Part shown: positions 33,405 through 42,829 of the stretch, one piece after another
Layout of the letters: every line of letters begins with the position of its first letter
Position numbering within the stretch: the first letter of the stretch is position 1
Source of the DNA: Gambelia wislizenii
Lineage: Eukaryota; Chordata; Lepidosauria; Squamata; Crotaphytidae
Reading direction: 5' to 3'
Length of the DNA stretch: 64,000 nt
Assembly: GCA_030847615.1 (NCBI GenBank)
Contig: JAUMIR010000004.1
Span: 224,129,501 to 224,193,500, forward strand
Translations under genes and position numbers: made by a program
The notes under the pieces: model-generated
What the model saw: the letters and a program-made list of their open reading frames with translations, nothing else
The model's database searches: none
What the model was told of the DNA's origin: nothing

Positions 33405-34320
33405 TCAGGTAGTCCACTCAGTCACATCCTTCAAACCTGCTTGCCTTTGGACAAGTAGCAGAAGCCTGTCGTAAGGGGGAAAGATCCATGCTTTGGCTGT
33501 CCTGGCCCATCGAAGAGATGCCAGTGTCAAGGTGCTGTGGACCTGAACATCGGGGAGGGGCAAGCCACTTCCCAGTTCAGTCCCTGGGCCTGGCAAGATG
33601 ACTCTGAAGCCATTAGTCAATAACAAGTCACTCCAGTATTCAGCTCCTAGACTTGTCCATCTGTCTCAGAACCCCAGCTTGGCTTGTGCTAGTTGTTCAT
33701 TGATTTGGGTGTCTGGTTTGTTGAAGTCCTCATAGGTTCTGGCCTGATCAGGTCTTGTTAAGGTGTTGCAGTCCTGGCTCCTTGTGGTAGGTATCAGACC
33801 CCAGACTCATCAATGGGTCGTATAGGACTGGATCAGGCCCTAGGGATTGCTCCTGAGAGTCAGGCAGGCAAAGTCCAGGAAGTGGGGCAGGTGCAGGACT
33901 GATGGGGGTGAATTTCTGCCCTGATAAGCTGCCCTGGGTTATCAGGGTTATTTCAGACTCCCATGAGATATTGTGTCCTGGTGAGTTGAACACTAAATGC
34001 CCAGTCTTTCTCTTGCCCTGTTGGCTCTTGGGAGTGCTGCCTCTCTCCAGCTGAGTCTGGCATCTGTTTTGGGGCACTCCCATGGCAGAAGCCTCTTGTT
34101 CTAGTGCTGAGACTCCAGTAGCTCTCTGGCTGCCTCCATTAAGCTTCTTCTCTGTTCTGCTCTCCTGAGGCTTTATGTCTCCCTAACCTCTTCCCTTGAG
34201 CAGCTGCACCTGAGGTTTCCAGCCACCTGGCTTCTCCACTAATGCCTTCTCTGAAGACGAAGGAGCTGTAGCCACTCTGGTGATCAAAGCATCACCTTAC
34301 TACAGAGTGATAGCAGTCAC
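33405..34320. other. moderately GC-rich block of unknown identity
   Basis: About 900 bp that differ in composition from the AT-rich DNA on either side, with many CCTG/CAGG words and long minus-strand frames (111 codons at 33748-34083). The translated frames are Pro/Gly/Ser/Gln-rich and show no domain I recognise. On the minus strand, CTCAAGGGAAGAGG and GAGACATAAAGCCTCAGG recall LTR or retrotransposon leader sequence, but no terminal repeats, primer site or target duplication were found. It may be part of an unclassified retroelement. Confidence 0.35.
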
Positions 34321-34825
34321 AATTACTTCAATTAAAGTTCAGCTCCACAAAGCAAAATGAAAACTCTGATGCTTGGATTACTCTGTCTTAAATATGCTGA
34401 CACTCTGTATGTACAAATATGCTTATTAAAATATTGTTTTGAAAATGAGCGCTGTAAAGGTAGTGACTTCACATACAGTGTAGAATATAACTTGTCATGT
34501 TTGAATGTACAATGAATTATATTTTAAGGGGCAGGATGCAAATTTGAATCCAATGTGGATTTCCTCTGTTTATGTAGTCACTTGTGGTACAATGCAACTT
34601 GCCACATAAAAACTGTTTAAAGCATGTTTAATTCATGAGGTATGTGATTTGTGCATGAGAACCTCTCTTCTGAAACGTCTGGGGGGAAAAATTAAGTAGT
34701 TGAAAGCTGCATTTAACAGCTAACTATTTCCTGAAGGAAGAGTTGACTTCAGTTGAATGTTACTGAAGTCGACCTAAACTGATCCTGTTACGTTCCTAAT
34801 TCTTATGCTCCCATCCCTAATTTAG
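34321..34825. other. AT-rich DNA upstream of candidate exon
   Basis: No recognisable repeat. Confidence 0.4.
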
Positions 34826-34891
34826 TTGGCTCGCCAAGCCATCACGTCTCTTGATAGACTTCACACACAAAATACCATGGAGGTTTATGAG
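34826..34891 (+). other. candidate 66-bp internal exon
   Basis: Acceptor TTATGCTCCCATCCCTAATTTAG precedes it and GTAAGAAG follows it (strong donor after GAG). With phase 0 the 22 codons read LARQAITSLDRLHTQNTMEV then YE. A phase-2 entry is also open, the third frame is closed. The phase-0 reading looks protein-like (helical, mixed charge) but I cannot assign it to a known gene. It is not phase-compatible directly after the 22348-22421 segment, so at least one more exon would have to lie between them if they belong together. Confidence 0.3.
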
Positions 34892-35754
34892 GTAAGAAGT
34901 ACTCCAGTGTTCAGTGAGGCTGAATGCCAAGATCACAGCCTAAACCAATGGAATAGAATATACAGTAGGCAAATCTTTTAAATATTACGATATAGTCTTC
35001 CCATATCTACAGTGGCCCTCATCCAGAGGTCCTGACAAGCTTCAACAAGCTGTGCATTCCCAAGATGAGCAAATGCGTCTGGAATACTAGCAAAATTATG
35101 TTTGTGGAATGAGCTTTCACAGCCTACATCCATAGTGCATCTGAGGAAGTAGGCTTCTGTATTGACAGGCACATGACCTAGTGCACTGGTCAACCCTTAA
35201 GGTATTATAATACTCTTTCTGTGTGATAACAAATGAGTGCCCCTGGTTGAAGCCATAATTTCTTAGACCATTTGTTGAGGCAGCAGGAGGGAGTGTGGTC
35301 TGAGTTGATCACAGAGGCTCTAGGCAGCAACAGTTTAATATCCTTGACCCCTATTAAAGGGCCAGTTATTTAAAAAGACATGTATTCTGCTGTTTGCTTA
35401 TCTGTTAGCCTTCCCTGTGAGCTGTGCTATTTTCTTCTTATTAATCCAAAAGTTTTTATCCTTTTTGCTGCAGTAATCTGTGTTGCTAAGAAATTTTGCA
35501 GTACACAAAATAAGGTATTGGATAGTACTGTATTTGGAACATTGTATATAAACAGGAAACAGGGCATGTTCAGATACCATGGGAAGCTAGGGCTCCATGG
35601 GCATCCACTGTGAATGAGTCAGGATCACAGCTTCCATGTCTGATTGCTCTTGCTAGGGGAGCAAGTGGTTGGTTTATTGTGATGTCCAAACAGAAGCAAA
35701 GTCAGTTCTCTGTTGTTGTTAGGATTAGGACCTTTTTTGAGCAAATCTTGGACC
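34892..35754. other. unique DNA, no gene seen
   Basis: No recognisable repeat or exon. Confidence 0.45.
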
Positions 35755-35757
35755 AAA

Positions 35758-35905
35758 GGACCATAGTCTCCTTCTTTGGAGGTTTTTAAACAGAGGCTGG
35801 ATGACCATCTGTTGGGAATGATTTGATTGTGCATTCCTGCATGGCAGGGGGTTGGACTGGATGACCGTTGAGGTCTCTTACAACTCTATGATTCTATTAT
35901 TCTAG
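35758..35905 (+). pseudogene. CR1 LINE extreme 3' end, sense
   Basis: TTCTTTGGAGGTTTTTAAAC, AGAGGCTGGATGACCATCTG, TTGGGAATGATTTGATTGTG, GGGGGTTGGACTGGATGACC and CTCTATGATTCTATTATTCT: the last codons (LEVFKQRLDDHLLG-like) and 3' UTR of CR1, ending in the ATTCTATG-type terminal repeat. Confidence 0.85.
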
Positions 35906-35969
35906 GAGAGGGGGAACTATGTCTGCTATAAGAGGAAATATAGGAGATGGCATGTGAGGTCCCTGGCAA

Positions 35970-36505
35970 ACTAGAATTCTATTGAATTCTGACTTGAACA
36001 TTAAGAAAACAAACATAATGACCACAGATGATTTATATAATGTTGAAGTAGATGATGAAGACATTGAAATAGTTCAAGATTTTCCATGTCTTGACTCAGT
36101 CATTAATCAGACTGGAGACTGCAGAGAAATTAGAAGAAGACTAGGACTTGGAATGGCAGACATGAAGGAATTGAACATCATATCGAAGTGTAGAAAGATT
36201 TATCCTTGAATACTAAAGCTAGGATTGTCCATGTTGTGGTTTTTCCAATTTCTGTGTATGGTGGTGAAAGTTGGACAGTGCAGAAAGCTGATATGAAGAA
36301 AATCAACTCACTTGAAATGTGGTGCTGGAGAAGAGTTCTGTGGATACAAGTCCACATTCTAGATGGATAGACTTAATCAAGGAAGCTACAGCCCTGAGTC
36401 TGCAAGACCTGACCAGGGCTGTTAATGATACGGTGACTTGGAGGCCTCTCATTCATAGGGTGTTCGTAGGTTGAAGTCGACTTGATGACAGTTAACACAC
36501 ATGAT
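35970..36505 (+). pseudogene. RTE-BovB LINE C-terminal fragment, sense
   Basis: An open stretch (35982-36209) reads LNIKKTNIMTTDDLYNVEVD, then DIEIVQDFPCLDSVINQTGD and REIRRRLGLGMADMKELN, ending at a stop where frame is lost. A second stretch in another frame follows with VYGGESWTVQKADMKKINS and LEMWCWRRVLW. These are the C-terminal blocks of BovB ORF2, after the RT catalytic core. The end GGTTGAAGTCGACTTGATGA matches the BovB 3' terminus. RT and endonuclease domains are absent: a 5'-truncated dead copy with at least one frameshift near 36195-36215 and an internal deletion around 36350. Confidence 0.88.
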
Positions 36506-36914
36506 ATGGAAATCTGACCTAAGTATAACATAGTTATATAATTTATTATTTTTTTTAAATCGAAATCATTGCATTATAGCTTGTTTATATACCATATATT
36601 CCCGCGTATAAGATGACTGGGCATATAAGACGACCGCCCAAATGTCAAGTAAAAATCTAGAGTTTGGCATATATTCACCATATAAGACCACCACCACCCC
36701 AATTTGGCTGGCTGGCTGGCCAGGGGAATCTTGCCAACTGATCCTCTTTGTGAGTTGGGAAAGCTAACAGGATCAGCTGGCAGGGCTCTCCCAGCCAGCC
36801 AGCGAAGCCAGCTGCTACATTCGTCCCTCTCTACCACCTTCGGTTGCTCCCCAAAGGGGGTGAAGGCAGAGGAGGCGGCTGAATGAACCTGGTTTGCCAC
36901 GTCCACCGCCCGTT

Positions 36915-36957
36915 CCCTCCATCTTCATTCCCTTTGCGAAGGGAATGAAGACGGAGG
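36915..36957. repeat. hairpin of the CTCCATCTTCATTCC class
   Basis: 20-bp arms, 19 matched, around a short TGCG loop. Related hairpins lie at about 37076-37122, 37223-37268 and 37766-37812. Confidence 0.85.
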
Positions 36958-37303
36958 GGATGGGCGGTGTTTGTGGCAAACCACGGCATTCGCCCCTCTC
37001 TTCCACCTTCCAGTCACTTGACTCGAACGTGGAAGAAAGGGGTGAATATACCCGCTTTCCCTCGGCGGCTGCCCATTCCCTCCATCTTCCTTCCTTTTGT
37101 GAAGGGAAGGAAGCTGGAGGAAATGGGCAGCTACCAAGGCAAACCGCGATATTCGCACCTCTCTTCCAGCTTCCAGGAAGGTGGACAAAAGGGGCGAAAA
37201 TACCTGGTTTGCCTCGTCCACCCCACCCTTTCCTCCATCTTCATTCCTTTTGGAAGGGAATGAAGACGCAGGGAATGGGCAGCAGCCGTGCCAAACAGTA
37301 AGA

Positions 37304-37350
37304 TTCGCCCCTTTCGTCCACCTTCTAGGAAGGTGGACGAAAGGGGCGAA
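37304..37350. repeat. perfect 22-bp-arm hairpin, 3-base loop
   Basis: TTCGCCCCTTTCGTCCACCT... is followed after a TAG loop by its exact complement. Related but imperfect hairpins of this class lie at about 36990-37050, 37150-37198, 37690-37738 and 37850-37890. Confidence 0.9.
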
Positions 37351-37377
37351 CGTACCTGGTTTGCCTCAGCTGCTGTG

Positions 37378-37640
37378 AGGGTGGCTCGAGGGGGGGCTTT
37401 CCAGCCCACCCACCCCATCCCTGAGGCTGCAATCGGGAGCCTCGGGGAGGGTGGAATGGTGGCTCGAGGGGGGGGCCTTTCCAGCCATCCACCCCCTCCC
37501 TGAGGCCGCAATCGGGAGCCCGACTGTGCCTTCAGGGAGGGTGGAAGGGGGGCTCGAAGGGGGGCTTTCCAGCCACCCACCCGCTCCCCAAGGCTGCAAT
37601 CGGGAGCCCAATCGCACCCTTGGGGAAGGTGGAAGGGTGC
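37378..37640. repeat. three ~80-90 bp tandem units in the hairpin element
   Basis: Each unit contains GTGGCTCGAGGGGGGG or a variant, CTTTCCAGCC, CACCC, GAGGC(T/C)GCAATCGGGAGCC and GGAGGGTGGAA. Units begin near 37378, 37459 and 37549 and differ by small indels. Confidence 0.75.
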
Positions 37641-38087
37641 CTCAAGATATGAACACGGAAAGAATGGGCAGTGGCCGTTGCAAACCGCGGCATTCCCCCC
37701 TCTCTTCCACCTTCCAGGAAGGTGAAGGAAAGGGGCGAAAATGCCCAGTTTGCCTCGTCCACCCCCCTCCCTCTGTCTTCATTCTCTTTGGAAGGGAATG
37801 AAGACAGGGGGAAGCGGGGGTGGCTGTTGCAAACCGCTAGATTCACCCCTTTCTTCCATCTTCCATGAACGTTTAAGAAAGGAGCAAACATACCCGGTTT
37901 GCCTTGGCTGCTGCTTGATTTCCTGTGTGTTTGTTCCCTTTGAGGAACAAACACACAGGAGATCGAGTGGCGGCCGCAGCAAACCACAACGTTGGCCCCC
38001 CTCCTCTGTCTTTGGTTGCTCCCCATGGGGGAGAAGGCAGAGGAGAGGGGGGCGAATGAACCAGTAAACACTTTGCCCCCCCCCACC

Positions 38088-38141
38088 CGATCTCCTGCCT
38101 CTTTGCTCCGTTTGCGAAGGGAGCGAAGAGGCAGGAGATCG
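38088..38141. repeat. hairpin with CGATCTCCTGCCTC arms
   Basis: 23-bp arms with two mismatches. A related GATTTCCTGTGTGTTTGTTC hairpin with ACAAACACACAGGAGATC lies at about 37917-37961. Confidence 0.85.
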
Positions 38142-38246
38142 GTTGGCGGGTGAAACAAAGTGTATCTGGCGTATAAGACGACTTCCGATTTTGGAGAATA
38201 TTTTTCCGGGCTCAAAGGTCGTCTTATACGCCAGAATATACGGTAT

Positions 38247-39167
38247 GCAAAGATTTTGCCAGTTCAGTAGGGGAGTAAAGTGAAATAGTTATTCTGACTA
38301 CATTAAAATAATGTTGATCACTGCCAAACACCTCACATTGCATGAGCAAATGAATTTAGGGGGGAAAACAGTTTCTTAAAACACATTCAAGCAATTCTGT
38401 TTCTGTGATGTCTTCAAATAGTCACACATCTACAACATCTTTATGGGGGTTTTTTCCCCATTTTTTACTCTTGTTTGTGCAATTTTGTTGAGATGTAATT
38501 TGCGTTCAAGAAAATTCATTGGTTTCCTCCATTTCTTAAGAAGGGATGTCACAGTGCATGTTTAAGATGACACATCATATCATTGTCTGCTTCACTCCTG
38601 AAAGGCAGATTTAAACACATTCTGACAGGTTTTTTGTGTGTTTGCTTTTAAACGGAATGGCTTTGACTAAATGTTAAGCTGCATACAGAAAAGTTGGTGC
38701 CAAAAATTGTAGATTTGATGGTACAGTTTAAGCTTCAAGACATTCTTAAGAAAAAATGTTTCGTCATATCCAGTTGTCTACAGTAACATGCGGTAGTATC
38801 AGGAACATTTTTGGCATAGTATCCCTAAAACTTTTGTTTTCCAGTGCCACTGTCTTCCACAGGATCCAACCACAACAGAATGGTACTTGCCTTAGGGCAC
38901 AGCATTTTGAGGTAGTAAATACTTAAAGAGTCTTCTATTGATTCTGAATTTTAATGAATGCTTTAAATGTCTTATGAAAAGTCTTGTAAGACTTTTGAGA
39001 TGCTGAGAGCACCAGATATTTAAAAATCCTGATGTGTGTAAAGTGAACTTCATTTTCAACATTTTCAACAAAGTTCATGATGGTTTGTTGCTCAGTACAA
39101 AGAGGTTTACTTTGGATAAGTTGTCCAAACAAGTGGTGTCATCCAACTCCAAGCCCTAATAGATGTA
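38247..39167. other. AT-rich DNA, no gene seen
   Basis: No recognisable repeat or exon. Confidence 0.5.
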
Positions 39168-39410
39168 CAGTTGGCCCTCCGTATCCATGGATTTGGTATC
39201 CATGGATTTAAGTATTCACAGCTTGAAAATATTCTTAAAAATAATAATAATCCAAAAAGCAAACCTTGATTTTGCCATCTTATATAAGGGATACCATTTT
39301 GCTATGCCATTGCATATAATGAGACTTGAGTATTCACAGATTTTGGTATCCATGGGTGGTGGTGGTGGTGGTCCTGGAACCAAACCCCAACGAATATGAA
39401 GGGACAACTG
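39168..39410. mobile_element. pogo/Tigger-like MITE (copy 7)
   Basis: Starts CAGTTGGCCCTCCGTATCCA after TA and ends ATATGAAGGGACAACTG before TA. It contains ATTTGGTATCCATGGATTTA, an AATAATAAT patch and a (GGT)n run at about 39355-39372. It has one of the best-preserved termini of the family here. Confidence 0.88.
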
Positions 39411-39469
39411 TATTGTCTCTCGATGCTGGCCTTGACTTTGAACAGAAACTGTCCTCATCAACCTAATTA

Positions 39470-40110
39470 ATGACATAGACAGGGAATAAGATGGGAAATG
39501 CAATCTTATTGCTTCTGGTGCATCTCATGGCAGCATTCAGTACCATTAACAGTTATGGCTTCCTGGATAGCTTCTCTGCTGTGGTCAAAAGTACAGTTTG
39601 TTAGCTCCAGTTTTGCTTGTAAACCCTATTCCAGAAGGAGTTATTAGAGGGCTCTACCTTACACCTGTATCAGGCCTCTATTGTGTCCCCCTTGTTGAAC
39701 GTTTTGATTAAGTCTCCAAATGAGGTCTTCAAAGGATGTGGAGCTAGATGTCCATGATATGCTGATAAGCCCAGCTCTCTCTGTCTTTGCAACCAACTCA
39801 CATGAAGCAAAGTAAATGCTGATCCAATGTTTAAGAATAACAATAATGGACTGGATGGAGGCGAATGCCTTGAAACTCAGTGCTGAAAAAAAGGAGCTGT
39901 TGATGGTAGTTGTAGTGTTTAACCAACTCTGGAAGGGATTGTTAGAGACATTGTTAGATGTAGACTTTCCAGTTGGCATCTGGTGTCCCACAGTTAGGGG
40001 TGGAAGAGAAAACAGTACCAGAGAACCAATAGGCACTGTTAAGGAGAGTAGTATCAAGCCATGGACGTGCACTGTGAAGCGAAGCACTGGGGGGCCCAGA
40101 GGCATTCCAT
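39470..40110 (+). pseudogene. L2-like LINE RT remnant, heavily decayed
   Basis: The plus strand holds scattered pieces of an L2-group RT in correct order. MAAFSTINSYGFLD (about 39526-39567) corresponds to the AAFDTIDH motif A region, with Asp replaced by Ser. WMEANALKLSAEKKELLMV (about 39855-39912) corresponds to the 'WMxxNxLKLNxxKTE' block after the catalytic box. The intervening sequence is out of frame and the YxDD box could not be placed. Compare the cleaner L2-like fragment at 53.7 kb. Confidence 0.7.
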
Positions 40111-40214
40111 AGACACAAATATTGCAGATGGCTGGAGGTGTGACAGCTATAGCACTTTACAATTTGTTCCATCTGATTTAAAAAAAAAAAAAAGGAAGGA
40201 ACCAGAATGGCCCT

Positions 40215-40335
40215 GTTGTCCATGCAGCAAATTGTAAAGCGGGGATGGGAATTATGGGTTGGAACTGCATCTCCTAGCATCATTGGCTATGCTGACTGTG
40301 GCTTCTGGGAATTACAGTCAAACAGTATCTCTGTG
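40215..40335. repeat. palindromic MITE-like repeat (copy 7)
   Basis: GGAACTGCATCTCCTAGCAT, CATTGGCTATGCTGACTGTG, GCTTCTGGGAATTACAGTCA. Same degenerate family. Confidence 0.6.
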
Positions 40336-40619
40336 GGACTGTATGATTCTCACGTCTGCTTTAAAAGCAAACAGAGCATGGAACAGTGACTACAGCAGTG
40401 ATGAGACGAGCAGCCTAGTCAGTTAGAAGAAACCAATGTGAAAGTGGGGGCACAATGGGAAAAGCATCTTCAGTACCAATGCTTTACTCATATTTTGTAT
40501 GCATTTTTCATGTTTTAAATATGTTCTCTATACTTGGTCAGTTGATGGATCAAATAATCTATCTCTAAAATTGTTGGAGAAAAACAAGAACATGGGCATT
40601 ACTGTGAGTATTCTAGGTA

Positions 40620-41938
40620 TGAGGCCTGTCTATTAAATAATGAGACTGTGTTTCTACCTTTCAGACAAACCAGGGAAAACTTATTGTGAACATTTGAGTG
40701 GTGACCTTGAACGTGTCTGAACCTGCATGACAAACATCAGCACTCTCAGCCATTCAGTTAATTGTCAGTCATTGTTTAAAGCAACTGTGTTGCCTGTTGT
40801 GTGCCGGAAAAATGCTGAATTTAAAGTTGAGCAACACATCAATTTGAATTTTTTAGTAAAATTGAACAAAACACAAACAGCGTCTTTTCAAATGCTTACT
40901 GAGGCCTATGGAAAAAAGTACATGTCTCATGCACATGTATTTGAGTGGTGCAAAAGATTCAGAAAAGGACGTGAGAATGTGGAAGATGATGAACGCCCTT
41001 GGATGACCTTCCACTTCAAGAACCAAAGAAATTGTGAGAAAAATCAGCCAGATTGTTTGAGGAGATGGAGATTGTTTGAGGAGATGGCCGATTGAGTGTC
41101 TGAACAATAGCTGAAGCCGTGAACATTGACAAAGACACTGCATGGGAAATTTTGCTTGAGGATCTCAACAAGAGAAAAGTTTGTGCCAAGATGGTCTCTT
41201 GGGTTCTCACACCAGAGCAAAAAGGAAATATGTGCTGATATCCTGCAGCAACTTGAGGCGGAACCAAACCTTTTTAAAAAAATCATCACTTGTAATGAAA
41301 CCTGGATCTTCCAGTATGATCCTGAGAGAAAACGACAGTCAATGCACTGGAAAACATCATCATCACCAAGAATGAAAAAAGCATGTCAAAGCAAGCTCAC
41401 ATTCAAAGCCATGCTCGTTGTTGTTTTTTACATCAAGGGTGTAATTTTGGCAGAATGGGTTCCAGAAGGCAGAACAGTGAACCAGCATTATTATAAGGAA
41501 GTTTTGACAAAGCTGAGAGAAAGAGTAAGAAAAAGAAAAGGCCAGAACTGTGGAAAAATGATTTCATTCTTCATCAAGACAATGCACCTGCTTATACCGC
41601 ACTTTCTGTGAAGCAATTTTTGGCCAATAAATGCATTACTACACTTGAACGCCTTCCATATTTGCCAGATTTGGCACCATACAACTTTTCCCTAAAGTGA
41701 AATTGATACTTAAAGGAACACGTTTTTAGTCAATTGATGCAGTAAAGATGAAAATGGCGGGTGTGTTGAAACAGTTAACAGAAACTGATCTGCTCCTCGC
41801 CTTCGACCAGTGGAAAACAAGCATCAGTGTGTGAGTGTGAACAGGGAGTATCTTGAAGGGGACAAGCATTGGAACTGTAATGTATATAAATAAAGATGGG
41901 TTATTGTATCAGTCTCATTATTTAATAGACAGACCTCG
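40620..41938 (+). mobile_element. mariner transposon, complete ends, inactive
   Basis: A 1,319-bp element with 29-bp inverted ends. Left: TGAGGCCTGTCTATTAAATA...; right end at 41910-41938 is its complement with two mismatches. TA is duplicated at both sides (40618-40619 and 41939-41940). Length, ends and target site fit the mariner family. It contains a single transposase relic on the plus strand. Confidence 0.95.
40808..41845 (+). pseudogene. mariner transposase relic (DD34D type)
   Basis: The N-terminal helix-turn-helix region is readable (EQHINLNFLVKLNKTQ, then MLTEAYGKKYMSHAHVFEWC and KRFRKGRENVEDDERP). A 19-bp tandem duplication (41050-41068/41069-41087) shifts the frame after it. The catalytic half (41126-41611) reads FVPRWSLGFS, IITCNETWIFQYDPE, then TVNQHYYKEVLTKLRERV. 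Another frameshift near 41555-41570 precedes HQDNAPAYTALSVK and PYLPDLAPYNFSL. The first catalytic Asp is Asn (CNETW instead of the usual GDETW) and the third is Asn (APYN instead of AP-x-D); only the central DN Asp remains. The C-terminus DLLLAFDQWKTSISVCV is recognisable. It cannot encode active transposase. Confidence 0.92.
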
Positions 41939-42758
41939 TACACTGAGTTGGAAGCAAGCTTAGTGATGCTTATGAGTAGACACATTGAAATTAACAGGAA
42001 TTTTGTACATAATGACTGACTTTTGTCCCCTTGTTTTCAGTGGCTCTACCCTAAGTGTGTCTGATTCCAAACCCTTACGGTACATGTAATAACTGTCCAG
42101 ATGTTTGTCAAGGGGTAGTGTCATCTTGATGGTGATTTTGTAATTTCTGTTTGCATGCCTATGCAAACAGAAAAAAGTACAGACCAGAGCAGTAAACCTA
42201 CTGGAGTGATGATAGTTGCATAGTACTGAAGTTGACTTAATATTTGATGGTCTTTAATAAAATGTTATTCACTTAAAAATAAAAAAGTCCCACCTGAATA
42301 GACAAGATTTAAAAAAAAATATTATAAACAAATTTTTATAGAGAGAAAAAAAGTATAGATGGATTTTTAAAAATAAATAAATAAATAAATCTGACTTTTG
42401 AGCATCTAGTTTGCTTTTTAAAAAAACACCTGGGTAGTAAAACACTGTTTAATTATTTCACGTAAGTCTACAAAAATAAATCAATAGAGTAAGAATTGTC
42501 AAAAAGAAAATGTCAATTGTGCTTTGGAATCTTTAAACCTTTAAGCAATCAAGCACCTTTATAATTCTTTAAAACTGTCTCTATACATAGGTTTTTGTTT
42601 TTTAAAAAATACTCTTCTTAAAATTTTTCAAATCAAGAGTTTCATTCAGGAGAGAAAGAGGATTGATTTTTGAGTGAGATCTTGAAGCCCAGCCTAGCCT
42701 TCTGGTATACTTTCGACTCCCATCCCCTCAAATGCTCCTGTGTTTGTGCGTGCAGACC

Positions 42759-42761
<3 letters not shown>

Positions 42762-42790
<29 letters not shown>
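42762..42790. repeat. (TG)n(TA)n microsatellite
   Basis: About ten TG units followed by five TA units. Confidence 0.95.
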
Positions 42791-42829
42791 CCTTTCCAAT
42801 TTGAGGAAAACAAAAAGAAATGGGCTACT

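Larger units (their letters stand above)
36589..38246. mobile_element. GC-rich multi-hairpin DNA element with ATACCRTATATTC ends
   Basis: A 1.66-kb element bounded by 29-bp inverted ends (ATACCATATATTCCCGCGTA... on the left; the right end at 38218-38246 is its complement with four mismatches). If the ends are taken as CC...GG, TA flanks both sides. The sub-terminal motif GCGTATAAGACGAC occurs at 36604, 36620 (variant), 38168 and inverted at the right end. The interior is GC-rich and consists of at least eleven consecutive hairpins of 20-25 bp arms in two alternating classes: CCACCTTC/GAAGGTGG-type and CTCCATCTTCATTCC-type. Between them lies a tandem block of about 80-90 bp units. There is no transposase; open frames of up to 227 codons arise from composition and inverted repetition. 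Confidence 0.75.

Noticed and set aside
33748..34083. 111-codon minus-strand open frame as a possible gene
   Set aside because: No recognisable domain, no splice sites or start context. Kept only as part of an unidentified repeat-like block.
37378..37640. CRISPR-like array
   Set aside because: Repeats are diverged tandem units without unique spacers, in a eukaryotic sequence.
36574..38215. Several long overlapping open frames on both strands (up to 227 codons)
   Set aside because: They lie within the GC-rich hairpin element. Inverted repetition gives open frames on both strands with mirror-like repeated peptides, not a gene.
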